64,000 nt of DNA, from positions 248,001-312,000 of the forward strand of contig JASGHI010000003.1 in the NCBI GenBank assembly GCA_049841155.1, given 5' to 3'. Positions 56,494 through 64,000 of this stretch are shown in pieces. Source of the stretch: ZC4RG30 sp049841155 (lineage in GTDB: Bacteria > Pseudomonadota > Gammaproteobacteria > Steroidobacterales > Steroidobacteraceae). The notes under the pieces were generated by a model that had not been told where the DNA came from, ran no database searches, and saw only the letters and a list, made by a program, of their open reading frames with translations. Position numbers and translations under genes: made by a program. Each line of letters begins with the position of its first letter. Position 1 is the stretch's first letter.

Positions 56494-56760
56494 TCAGCGC
56501 GATGCGACGGCGTGGATGACGTGCTGGTATTCGAAGTAGACGCTGAAGCCGTCGTAGTCCCAGCGCGTGATCGGCGGCTTGCCGACGGCGGCATGGCGGC
56601 TGGCCGGTGCGCCGAACTTTGCCTCGACGGCTGCCATCGAGCTGCCGCGGTGCGGCGTCTGGATCGAGCTGGGGCGCAGCTGCACCTGGTCGTCGACGAC
56701 CAGCGTGTCGGCCATCACCGGGGTGGCGGCCACGAGGGCCAGGCAGAGCATGGCTTTCAT
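56494..56760 (-). CDS. Small exported BamE-like protein
   Basis: It has 88 residues. A signal peptide covers about 1-17 (AMLCLALVAATPVMAD). The mature part, with HRGSSMAAVEAKFGAP and TRWDYDGFSVYFEYQHV, looks like a small BamE/SmpA-type fold, in which a helix with the VxxxFGxP pattern is followed by a beta-hairpin. It lies between mfd and the divergent lolC gene, about 95 bases upstream of mfd on the same strand. The function is unknown. Confidence 0.65.
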   Translation of the reverse strand: MKAMLCLALVAATPVMADTLVVDDQVQLRPSSIQTPHRGSSMAAVEAKFGAPASRHAAVGKPPITRWDYDGFSVYFEYQHVIHAVASR

Positions 56761-56796
56761 GCCGCCGACTATAACAGCCGCCACGCTGATGGGGAT

Positions 56797-56818
56797 CCCG
56801 GCCGCCGCCGCGGCCGGG
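56797..56818. repeat. Perfect 9-bp GC hairpin in a divergent intergenic region
   Basis: CCCGGCCGC and GCGGCCGGG pair across a 4-base loop, midway between the small exported gene (minus) and lolC (plus). There is no T-tract. It may be an operator, a 5'-leader structure or a repeat element. Confidence 0.5.
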
Positions 56819-56883
56819 GTATCTGTGACCGGGTTCGCGAAACGGGCCGCAGCCGGGGCAGGGCATGCTTTAATCGGCGCCCC

Positions 56884-58131
56884 ATGTTCCGTCCGTTGCC
56901 TGTCTATATCGGCCTGCGCTATGCGCGCGCGCGGTCGCACAAGTTCTTCGTGTCCTTCATCACCTGGGTGTCGTTGCTGGGTGTGGCGGTGGGGGTCGCG
57001 ACGCTCATCGTGATCCTGTCGGTGATGAATGGCCTGGAATCCGAACTGCGCGAACGGCTGCTGACGCTCACGGCCGCGGTGCGCGTGCAGGCCGCGCCGG
57101 GCGCCGAAGTCGACTGGGAGAGGCTGCGCCGCGAGGTCGAGGCCGTGCCGGGGGCCGGACAGGTGACGCGCTATGCCGAACTGCAGGCGCTGGCCGTGCG
57201 CCAGCCGGAGATGCTGCCGGTGATGCTGCGCGGCGCCGACCTCGGCGAGGACCGGGAGCTGGCCAAACTGATCTCGCAGCGCGAGCCGGAGCGCGAGCCG
57301 CTGCAGGCAGACGGCCTGATTCTGGGCGCGCTGGTTGCCGACCAGCTCGGCGTCGCAGTGGGCGACACCGTCACGCTGCTGGTGCCGGCGCTGGCCGCCG
57401 AAGGCGTGCCGCAGGCAAGGTTGCGCGAGTTCCATGTCACGGCGCTGTTCGAGGCCGGCATCCAGGACCACGACGGGCAACTGGTTTTTGCCTCGTTGCC
57501 CACACTGTCTGACCTCGGCGCACTGCGTTCGGGTTCGGTGGGCCTGGAGGTGCAGCTGGCTGATGCCCTGCAGGCGCCGCAGATAGCCGCCGCGCTGCGC
57601 GAGTCGCTGCGGCGCGCCGGCCATAGCAACCTCGAAGTGCGCGACTGGACCCAGGATCACGCGAGCTATTTCCGCGCCATCCGCATCGAGAAGACCATGA
57701 TGGCGCTGATCCTGATGCTGGTGGTGGCCGTGGCGGCCTTCAACATCGTGGCCATGCTGGTGATGGTGGTCACGGACAAGCGCACCGACATCGCCATCCT
57801 GCGCACCCTGGGTGCAGGTCCACGTCGCGTGGCCGGCATTTTCATCACGCAGGGCCTGGTCGTGGGCTGCGCCGGGGTGGCTGCCGGCGTGGCGCTGGGC
57901 GTGTGGCTGGCGCTCCATGTGGACGGTGTGCTGGGGCTGCTGGAGCGTCTCTTCGGCCTGCATGTATTCGATGCCAGCCTGTACGTGATCTCGCGCGTGC
58001 CCTCCGAGCTGCATGGCGTCGACGTAGTGCTGATCGCCGGCGGTGCGCTGCTGCTCACGCTGCTCGCCACGCTGTATCCGGCGCGGCGCGCGGCAGCGGT
58101 GCCGCCCGCCGAAGCGCTGCGCTACGAGTAA
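56884..58131 (+). CDS. lolC: Lipoprotein-releasing ABC permease LolC
   Basis: It has 415 residues. The N-terminus PVYIGLRYARAR followed by the first helix and VLSVMNGLESELRERLL fits LolC. A large periplasmic domain covers about 50-265, followed by three helices ending in ARRAAAVPPAEALRYE. It belongs to the LolCDE complex that extracts lipoproteins from the inner membrane for LolA. Confidence 0.9.
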   Translation: MFRPLPVYIGLRYARARSHKFFVSFITWVSLLGVAVGVATLIVILSVMNGLESELRERLLTLTAAVRVQAAPGAEVDWERLRREVEAVPGAGQVTRYAELQALAVRQPEMLPVMLRGADLGEDRELAKLISQREPEREPLQADGLILGALVADQLGVAVGDTVTLLVPALAAEGVPQARLREFHVTALFEAGIQDHDGQLVFASLPTLSDLGALRSGSVGLEVQLADALQAPQIAAALRESLRRAGHSNLEVRDWTQDHASYFRAIRIEKTMMALILMLVVAVAAFNIVAMLVMVVTDKRTDIAILRTLGAGPRRVAGIFITQGLVVGCAGVAAGVALGVWLALHVDGVLGLLERLFGLHVFDASLYVISRVPSELHGVDVVLIAGGALLLTLLATLYPARRAAAVPPAEALRYE

Positions 58132-58140
58132 GGTGCCCGC

Positions 58141-59394
58141 GTGAAACTCAGCGACCGCTATGAATGGCTGATAGGCACGCGCTACCTGCGTTCCGGTCAC
58201 CGGCGCGGCTTTCTCTCCTTCATCACCGTGATCAGCGCCGTGGGCCTGATGCTGGGCGTCGCGGTGCTGGTGGTGGTGCTGTCGGTCATGAATGGCTTCG
58301 AGAAGGAACTGCGGCAGCGCATCCTCAGCGTCACCTCGCATGCGACGCTGATGGGCCTGGAAGGGCCGCTGCCGGACTGGCGCGAGGCGCGCGACCGGGC
58401 GCTGGCCATGCCGGGAGTGGTGGCTGCCGTGCCCTATGTGGAGGCCTACGGCATGCTGGCTTCGGGCCAGAAGCTGGCCGGCACGCAGCTGCGCGGCGTG
58501 CTGCCCGAGGAGGAGGCGCGTGCCGTCGGCATCGGCCGTTCGCTGATCTCGGGCTCGCTCGATGATCTGCGGCCCGGTGCCTGGCGCATCCTGCTCGGCG
58601 AGGCGCTGGCGCGCGAGCTGGGCGTGGCGGTGGGCGGCGAAGTGGTGGTCATCGCGCCCGAAGGCGCGGTCACGCCCACCGGCGTCGTGCCGCGCATGCG
58701 CCGCTTCACGGTGGCCGGCGTGTTCCGCTCCGGCATGTATGAATATGATCGTGGCCTGGCACTGCTGCATGCCGCGGATGCTGCGCGCCTGTTCCACCTG
58801 GGGGATGCCATGACCGGCGTACGCCTGGCGCTGGAGGATCCGCTGCGAGCGCCGCAGCTGGTGCGGCAGCTGGCGCTGGACCTGGGCGGCGGCTACTACG
58901 TCAGCGACTGGACGCGCAACCATGCCAATTTCTTCCGCTCCATACAGTCGGCAAAATCCATGCTGTTCGTGATCCTGTCGATGATCGTTGCCATCGCGGC
59001 CTTCAACATCGTCGCCACGCTGGTGATGGTGGTGAAGGAGAAGCAGCCGGACATCGCCATCCTGCGCACCCTGGGCGCCGGACCGCGCAACATCCTCGCG
59101 GCCTTCGTCGTGCAGGGCGGAGTGATCGGCGCCACGGGCGTGCTGCTGGGGATCATCGTCGGCGCATTGCTGTCCGCGAATCTGGAGAGCCTGGTGCATT
59201 TCATCGAAAAGGTGTTCGGCGTGCAGTTCCTCGATGCAAGCGTGTACTTCATGAGCGATCTGCCGGCGCAGGTCTCCCTCCACGACGTGTGGCGCATCGC
59301 CGCGGTGGCGCTGCTGCTGTCGCTGCTGGCGACGCTGTATCCCGCATGGCGTGCGGCGCGCCTGCTGCCTGCGGAGGCGCTGCGCCATGACTGA
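58141..59394 (+). CDS. lolE: Lipoprotein-releasing ABC permease LolE
   Basis: It has 417 residues from a GTG 9 bases after lolC. It has the same layout as the first permease: one helix, a periplasmic domain (about 55-265) and three C-terminal helices. The start WLIGTRYLRSGHRRGFLSFI and SVMNGFEKELRQRIL are closer to LolE. The C-terminus ALRHD overlaps the ATPase gene by 8 bases. The order here is permease, permease, ATPase, unlike the lolCDE order of E. coli. Confidence 0.88.
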   Translation: MKLSDRYEWLIGTRYLRSGHRRGFLSFITVISAVGLMLGVAVLVVVLSVMNGFEKELRQRILSVTSHATLMGLEGPLPDWREARDRALAMPGVVAAVPYVEAYGMLASGQKLAGTQLRGVLPEEEARAVGIGRSLISGSLDDLRPGAWRILLGEALARELGVAVGGEVVVIAPEGAVTPTGVVPRMRRFTVAGVFRSGMYEYDRGLALLHAADAARLFHLGDAMTGVRLALEDPLRAPQLVRQLALDLGGGYYVSDWTRNHANFFRSIQSAKSMLFVILSMIVAIAAFNIVATLVMVVKEKQPDIAILRTLGAGPRNILAAFVVQGGVIGATGVLLGIIVGALLSANLESLVHFIEKVFGVQFLDASVYFMSDLPAQVSLHDVWRIAAVALLLSLLATLYPAWRAARLLPAEALRHD

Positions 59395-60082
59395 CCTGGT
59401 ACTCGAAGCGACGGATCTCACGCGCGGTTTCCGGGAAGGGGGCAGCGTGTTGCAGGTGCTGCGCAGCCTGGATCTGCGCATCCATGTCGGCGAGCGGCTC
59501 GCCATCGTCGGTTCGTCAGGTTCCGGCAAGACCACGCTGCTGCAATTGCTGGGCGGGCTCGACCGGCCCGATTCCGGCAGTGTGCGCATCGATGGCCGCG
59601 ACATCCATGCACTGCCGGAGGCCGAACGCTGCCAGCTGCGCAATCGCACGCTGGGTTTCGTCTACCAGTTCCATCACCTGCTGCCGGAGTTCTCGGCGCT
59701 GGAGAATGTGGCCATGCCGCTGCTGGTGCGGCGCGAGATGCCGGCGGTGGCACGGGCCCGCGCTGCCGAGGTGCTGGAGCAGGTGGGGCTGTCGCAGCGG
59801 CTGTCGCACCGGCCGCACCAGCTCTCCGGCGGCGAGCGGCAGCGCGCCGCCGTGGCGCGGGCGCTGGTGGCGCAGCCGCGCCTGGTGCTGGCCGACGAGC
59901 CCACCGGCAATCTCGATGGCGTCAATGCCGCCCAGGTCTTCGACCTGCTGCTGGAGCTGAATCGCGTCCGCGACACCAGCCTAGTCGTGGTCACCCACGA
60001 TCCGCGCCTGGCAGCGCGCATGGACCGGATTCTGGTGCTGGAAAGCGGAAAACTGCGCGAACAGGGCGCAATCAGCGCCTGA
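59387..60082 (+). CDS. lolD: Lipoprotein-releasing ABC ATPase LolD
   Basis: It has 231 residues from the ATG at 59387. Walker A is GSSGSGKTTLLQLLGGL, the signature is LSGGERQR, and Walker B is LVLADEPTGNLD. It powers LolC and LolE. Its last bases overlap the convergent DUF2062 gene by 11. Confidence 0.95.
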   Translation: MTDLVLEATDLTRGFREGGSVLQVLRSLDLRIHVGERLAIVGSSGSGKTTLLQLLGGLDRPDSGSVRIDGRDIHALPEAERCQLRNRTLGFVYQFHHLLPEFSALENVAMPLLVRREMPAVARARAAEVLEQVGLSQRLSHRPHQLSGGERQRAAVARALVAQPRLVLADEPTGNLDGVNAAQVFDLLLELNRVRDTSLVVVTHDPRLAARMDRILVLESGKLREQGAISA

Positions 60083-60590
60083 CACGGGTACGCCGCGCGG
60101 CTAGTCTCGCCGCGATGCTCCAGCGCCAGGCCAGTTCCAGCAGCCAGCGCCCGGCGAAGCCCAGCACGATGGCGCAGACCAGGCAGCCGAGCAGAAACGG
60201 CTTCCAGATGCTGCCCAGGCCGTGGCCCAGCCAGCTCCACCCAAGTTCGAATGCGAACTTTCCCGGAGGAGAGCCGAGCAGCAGTGCACCGACGCGGTAG
60301 GCAAAGTAGTACACCGGCACGGCGGTGAAGGGATTCACGATGAACATGGTCGCGACTATCGCCGGCACATTGAGATGGAAGAGCATGGCCATGACGAGGC
60401 CCAGCGGCAGGTGCACGGGCAGCGGGATGAACTGGATGGCAATGCCCACCCCGAAGGCCGAAGTGATGGCGCGCCGGTTCACCGCCCACAGGCGCGAATC
60501 GCGCAGCTTGGGGCCGAGTATCTCCACATAGCGGCTGTGGCGGATGCGTTCGGCGACCGGCCGGAGGCGATTGAACAGTCGTCTGGGCAT
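60072..60590 (-). CDS. DUF2062 membrane protein
   Basis: It has 172 residues. The WAVNRRAITSAFGVGIAI and MFIVNPFTAVPVYYFAYRVG segments define DUF2062. Three hydrophobic segments precede a basic tail. It is often found next to the lol and comEC genes; the function is unknown. It is divergent from comEC across 63 bases. Confidence 0.85.
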   Translation of the reverse strand: MPRRLFNRLRPVAERIRHSRYVEILGPKLRDSRLWAVNRRAITSAFGVGIAIQFIPLPVHLPLGLVMAMLFHLNVPAIVATMFIVNPFTAVPVYYFAYRVGALLLGSPPGKFAFELGWSWLGHGLGSIWKPFLLGCLVCAIVLGFAGRWLLELAWRWSIAARLAARRTRVRR

Positions 60591-60653
60591 TGAGTGCTGA
60601 CTCTATCAGGCAGCGCGGGCGGTTGATCCATTCATCCGTCACAGGGAGGTGAG

Positions 60654-62804
60654 TTGCAGTCACTGGCCATCCTTGCGGGGGCGATGGTTGCCTTGCTGCT
60701 GCCGGGCGCAGGCTGGTGGGAGCTCGTGCCCTTGCTGTGTGCGGCGCTGTGGGTTGGCCGGCGGCGGTCGCGGCCGGTGCTGCCGCTGCTGGCGGCCGCG
60801 GCCTTCGTGCTGGCGCGGCTCGCGGCCGCGGACGTGGCCGGCCGGCCCGTGCCCTGCGCCGAGCGCCTGCTCGTCGAGGCGCAGATCACGAGCATCCCCG
60901 AGCGCAGCGACGGCGGCTGGCGCTTCGACGCCTGGGTGAAGCATCCGCGGCAGAGGCAGCAGGGCGATTTACTGGTGCGCATCGATTTCCCTCGGCAGGG
61001 CGCGCTGCGGCCGCGCGCCGGCGAGACCTGGCAGCTGGCGCTGGGATACCGCGCTGCCCTCGAGGGTGGCAGTGGCGCGGAGCGGGTGCTGCTGCGCGAC
61101 CGGATCCATGCGCGGGCGAGGGTGCTGGTCTCGCCGCTGAACCGGCGCCTGCAACCGGCCGGTCCCAGCGTGCTCGGTCTGCGCGAGCGCGTGGCCGAAC
61201 GCATCCATCGGCGTGCGCAGGATCCGGCGGCTGCGGCGCTGATCGCCGCGCTGGCGGTGGGTGCCACGGGCGAGGTCAGCGACCGGCAGTGGCGTGTGTT
61301 CTCCGCCACCGGCATCTCGCATCTGGTCGCCATTTCCGGCATGCACGTGACCTTCTTCGCCATGCTCAGCATGATGGGCGCGCGCGTGCTGTGGGGGCGG
61401 CTGCCTGCGCTGCAATGCCTGCGCCGCGAGGCCTTTGCTGCGGCAGTGGGTGTGCTGCTCGCGGCAGGCTATGCCTTGCTCTCCGGCTTTTCGGTGCCCG
61501 CCCAGCGCACGCTGGTGATGCTGCTGGCCTTCGTCGCGCTGCGCGAGACGGCGCGCGCCGCGCGTCCCTGTGCGACACTGGCCATGGCTACGGTGGCCGT
61601 GCTGGGCTGGGACCCTCTGGCATTGCTCGATGCCGGCTTCTGGCTGTCCTTCGCCGCGGTGGCTGCCATCATCCTGCTGCCGGGCAGCCGCATCCTTCTG
61701 CCCGGAGCGCTACGTGCCGCTGCGGATGTGCAGTGGACGGTGTCGCTGGCGCTGCTGCCGTTCACGCTCGCGATCTTCGGCACCTTCTCGGTGGCCGGGC
61801 TTGCGGTGAATGTGGTCGCGATTCCGCTGTTCACCTTCCTGCTGGTGCCGGTGGTGCTGTTCGCCACGGTGGGCTATCTGCTGCCGGGAGAGATCGCGAC
61901 GCTGGCGGCGGACCGGCTCGTCGACCTGGCCCAGTACCTGGTGCGGCCATTGTGGGCGGGCCTGACATGGGTTGCGGACCTTCCGGGGGCCGTGCTGCCT
62001 GCGCGGCCAGGTCCGCTGGCGATCTTCGTGGCCAGCGGCGCGCTGCTGCTGGTGCTGCTGCCGCTGGGTGCGCGCGTGCGCAGCGCGGCGGGTCTCGTGC
62101 TTGCCTGGAGCTTCCTTGCCGCCTGGCCGGCACCGGCGCAGCATGAGCTGGAGATCGAAGTGCTGGAAGCCGGCAGCGGGGCTGCCGTGCTGCTGCGCAC
62201 TGCCCACCATGCGCTGCTGGCGGGCGCCGCGGAGAGCTTCGGCAGCCGCGGGCGCGGCTTCCTGTCGCGCCTGCAGCCACAGCTGCGCGGGCGACTTGCG
62301 GCAGGTCCCGATGTCTGGGTGCTGGGGCGCATCGACGCCGACCGGCTCGCAGGCCTTTCTGCAGCGCGGGCGGGCGGATCGGATGCGCTGGTCTTCGGCA
62401 TCGCCACTGCCCCGCGCAGGCTGCCGCCTGAGCTTGTTCCCTGCCGGCTGCGGCGCTGGCAGTGGGATGGGGTGGATTTCGAACTGCAGGAGGCGCCCTC
62501 GGGCCGCGGCTGCCTGCTGTCCGTGGCCGCGCAGGCGCACCGGACGGTGCTGCTGGTGGATGGCGATGCCGGCGACCATGCCCATCTGGAAGCGCCTGCC
62601 GAGACCGCGCCGGATCTGCTGCTGCTGCCGGCTGCTGCGCGCCTGCCCGGTGCCGTGCGCGGCTATCGGGTGCAAGGCGATGGCGTGCAGGGCGCGGTGC
62701 GCATCGCCATCGATGCCGGCCGCCAGAAATCCGTTCCGGTGACGACTTACTGGCGCCGCCTCACCGGCGAGCGACCCCTGCAGCGCTGCACGGCCTCTTC
62801 GTGA
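60654..62804 (+). CDS. comEC: DNA-internalization competence protein ComEC/Rec2
   Basis: It has 716 residues from a TTG with the strong ribosome site GGGAGGT. An N-terminal DUF4131 region (about 1-170) leads to the multi-helix competence domain (about 185-490), with SHLVAISGMHVTFFA and WDPLALLDAGFWLSF. The C-terminal third resembles the metallo-beta-lactamase domain but lacks its metal site; the usual HxDxDH stretch reads GRIDADRLAG. It forms the inner-membrane DNA uptake channel. The nuclease-like domain is probably inactive. Confidence 0.9.
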   Translation: MQSLAILAGAMVALLLPGAGWWELVPLLCAALWVGRRRSRPVLPLLAAAAFVLARLAAADVAGRPVPCAERLLVEAQITSIPERSDGGWRFDAWVKHPRQRQQGDLLVRIDFPRQGALRPRAGETWQLALGYRAALEGGSGAERVLLRDRIHARARVLVSPLNRRLQPAGPSVLGLRERVAERIHRRAQDPAAAALIAALAVGATGEVSDRQWRVFSATGISHLVAISGMHVTFFAMLSMMGARVLWGRLPALQCLRREAFAAAVGVLLAAGYALLSGFSVPAQRTLVMLLAFVALRETARAARPCATLAMATVAVLGWDPLALLDAGFWLSFAAVAAIILLPGSRILLPGALRAAADVQWTVSLALLPFTLAIFGTFSVAGLAVNVVAIPLFTFLLVPVVLFATVGYLLPGEIATLAADRLVDLAQYLVRPLWAGLTWVADLPGAVLPARPGPLAIFVASGALLLVLLPLGARVRSAAGLVLAWSFLAAWPAPAQHELEIEVLEAGSGAAVLLRTAHHALLAGAAESFGSRGRGFLSRLQPQLRGRLAAGPDVWVLGRIDADRLAGLSAARAGGSDALVFGIATAPRRLPPELVPCRLRRWQWDGVDFELQEAPSGRGCLLSVAAQAHRTVLLVDGDAGDHAHLEAPAETAPDLLLLPAAARLPGAVRGYRVQGDGVQGAVRIAIDAGRQKSVPVTTYWRRLTGERPLQRCTASS

Positions 62805-62824
62805 GTCGGCTATCATGCGCGCCC

Positions 62825-63460
62825 ATGTGGGAAATCGTGCTGGCGGGTGGGCCTTTCATGTGGCCCATCATTCTCTGCTCCGTCATTGCTGTGGCCATCG
62901 TGCTGGAGAGGCTGTGGACCCTGCAGCAGCGCCGGGTCATGCCGCCCGACCTCACGCGCCGCATCTGGCAGCTGGTCGAAGCTGGCCAGATCAACGACAA
63001 GGTGGTCGCGGCGCTCGAGGCCAGTTCGCCGCTGGGCAGGATCCTGGCCGTCGGCCTGCAGAACCGCGGCCGGCCGCGGGAGATCATGATGGACCGGCTC
63101 GAAGACGCCGGCCGCCACGTGGCGCATGATCTGGAGCGCTTCCTCAATACGCTGGGCAGCATCGCCGGCGTGTCGCCGCTGCTGGGGCTGCTGGGCACCG
63201 TCATGGGCATCATCAAGTCCTTCAATGCCATCTACAGCGGTGGCCTGGGCGATCCGCGCGCATTGTCGGGAGGCATTTCCGAGGCGCTGCTGACCACGGC
63301 GGCGGGCCTGTCGGTGGCCATTCCCTCCTATGTGGCCTACCGCTACCTGCGCGGCCGCGTGGACGAAATCGTGATCCAGATCGAGAAGGACGTGCTGCAG
63401 TTCGCCGATGCGCTCGACGAGCGCTCCACGCACGCCGCGGAACAGGGCATGGACGCGTGA
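62825..63460 (+). CDS. exbB: ExbB/TolQ-type proton channel subunit
   Basis: It has 211 residues. Three helices are seen, with the conserved GSIAGVSPLLGLLGTVMGII block and the TTAAGLSVAIPSYVAYRYL final helix. It uses proton motive force to drive TonB-type proteins. The comEC-exbB-exbD-msbA order is common in Xanthomonadales and Pseudomonas relatives. Its link to the iron receptor at 20 kb is plausible but not shown. Confidence 0.92.
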   Translation: MWEIVLAGGPFMWPIILCSVIAVAIVLERLWTLQQRRVMPPDLTRRIWQLVEAGQINDKVVAALEASSPLGRILAVGLQNRGRPREIMMDRLEDAGRHVAHDLERFLNTLGSIAGVSPLLGLLGTVMGIIKSFNAIYSGGLGDPRALSGGISEALLTTAAGLSVAIPSYVAYRYLRGRVDEIVIQIEKDVLQFADALDERSTHAAEQGMDA

Positions 63461-63885
63461 ACCTGCGTCCCCGGCGCCAGCGCGAGGATCCGGAGATCAA
63501 CCTGATCTCGCTGATCGACGTGGTGCTGATGCTGGTGATCTTCTTCATGCTGTCATCGACCTTCGACGACCAGGGCCACATGCGCGTGCAGCTGCCCACG
63601 GCCGGCGCCACGCGCGCGCCGGCCGACTCCGCCGCGCGCATCGTCATCACGGTGACGCAGGAGGGAAGTTACCGCGTGAACGACCGTGACCTCGTGAACT
63701 CCAGCCGCGAGACCCTGCGCGCCGCCGTGGCCGAAGTGGCGGGCGACAAGCGCGATGCGCGCGTGCTGCTGCGGGCCGACGGGCGCGCCACCCACCAGGC
63801 CGTGGTCACGGCCATGGATGTGCTGGGCCGCATGGGTTTTGCACAGCTCGACGTTGCGACGGTCGAGCGGCCTCCCGGCACATGA
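63457..63885 (+). CDS. exbD: ExbD/TolR-type subunit
   Basis: It has 142 residues from a GTG overlapping the exbB stop. The single helix INLISLIDVVLMLVIFFML carries the essential Asp. The periplasmic domain with VLLRADGRATHQAVVTAMD is typical. It works with ExbB and is coupled to msbA by ATGA. Confidence 0.92.
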   Translation: MNLRPRRQREDPEINLISLIDVVLMLVIFFMLSSTFDDQGHMRVQLPTAGATRAPADSAARIVITVTQEGSYRVNDRDLVNSSRETLRAAVAEVAGDKRDARVLLRADGRATHQAVVTAMDVLGRMGFAQLDVATVERPPGT

Positions 63886-64000
63886 GCGCCGCCGGCACTC
63901 CAGCGGTCGACGGCGGCAAGGTCTACCGGCGCCTGCTGCGCTACGCGTGGCCGCATCGCGGCCTGTTCGCGATCGGACTGGTGGGCATGCTGGTGTTCGC
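63882..64000 (+). CDS. msbA: Start of lipid A export ABC transporter MsbA, 3'-truncated
   Basis: The window ends 39 codons into the gene. The visible part, KVYRRLLRYAWPHRGLFAIG, is the typical MsbA cytoplasmic start leading into the first helix. The ATG overlaps the exbD stop. The call rests on this short stretch and the exbB-exbD context. Confidence 0.75.
   Translation, partial: MSAAGTPAVDGGKVYRRLLRYAWPHRGLFAIGLVGMLVF

Overview
The window is high-GC DNA with dense, mostly plus-strand operons and the housekeeping neighbourhoods of a gammaproteobacterium: sdhCDAB-sdhE, rpoE-rseA-rseB, lepA-lepB-rnc-era-recO-pdxJ, mfd-csiV, lolC-lolE-lolD and comEC-exbB-exbD-msbA. The brominated-pigment-like aryl polyene cluster and the gene orders suggest Xanthomonadales, Nevskiales or a nearby order; the sequence alone does not settle the genus. 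I see no rRNA, tRNA, CRISPR array, insertion sequence or phage gene, and no stretch longer than 300 bases without a gene.

Layout. (1) 1-12.6 kb: a surface module made of a giant DUF11/SdrD-type repeat protein (5' end outside the window), an 1118-residue outer-membrane barrel protein overlapping it by ATGA, and an OmpA-type peptidoglycan-binding protein. (2) 12.7-17.0 kb: the succinate dehydrogenase operon. It starts with a 56-codon SDHAF4-type (DUF1674) gene and ends with sdhE and a YgfX-like membrane protein, so both known types of SdhA assembly factor flank the enzyme genes. (3) 17.0-19.7 kb: the envelope-stress sigma factor rpoE with its regulators rseA and rseB, then a small DUF836 glutaredoxin-like gene. 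(4) 19.7-25.0 kb: an iron-uptake unit with a Fur box over its promoter. It holds a TonB-dependent siderophore receptor, a PepSY reductase-like membrane protein, DUF3649, a DUF3325 fusion and a small exported protein. (5) 25.1-41.7 kb: a complete aryl polyene (APE) biosynthesis cluster of 19 genes, most of them overlapping. It encodes ketosynthases, two carrier proteins, an acyl-ACP ligase fused to a dehydratase, a glycosyltransferase fused to an acyltransferase, thioesterase, LolA-like carrier, MMPL exporter, a flavin halogenase-like enzyme, lipoproteins, dehydratase, ketoreductase and a dedicated phosphopantetheinyl transferase. (6) 41.9-52.4 kb: lepA, lepB, DUF4845, rnc, era, recO, pdxJ, a PolB-type exonuclease, rlmD, nagZ and a PAS/degenerate-GGDEF protein. 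(7) 52.4-56.8 kb, minus strand: csiV, mfd and a small exported protein. (8) 56.9-64.0 kb: lolC, lolE, lolD, DUF2062 (minus), comEC, exbB, exbD and the start of msbA.

How the parts relate. In Pseudomonas and relatives the rpoE block lies next to lepA; here the iron-uptake unit and the pigment cluster, about 22 kb together, sit between them and mucD/degP is absent. The APE genes should build an aromatic polyene on ACP, lipidate it and send it to the outer membrane. The halogenase-like gene suggests a halogenated, xanthomonadin-like product. The most unusual points are that halogenase, the unannotated SDHAF4 gene inside the sdh operon, a LOV-like PAS domain that has lost its photoactive cysteine, a ComEC whose metallo-beta-lactamase domain has lost its metal site, and the giant surface-protein triad at the left edge.
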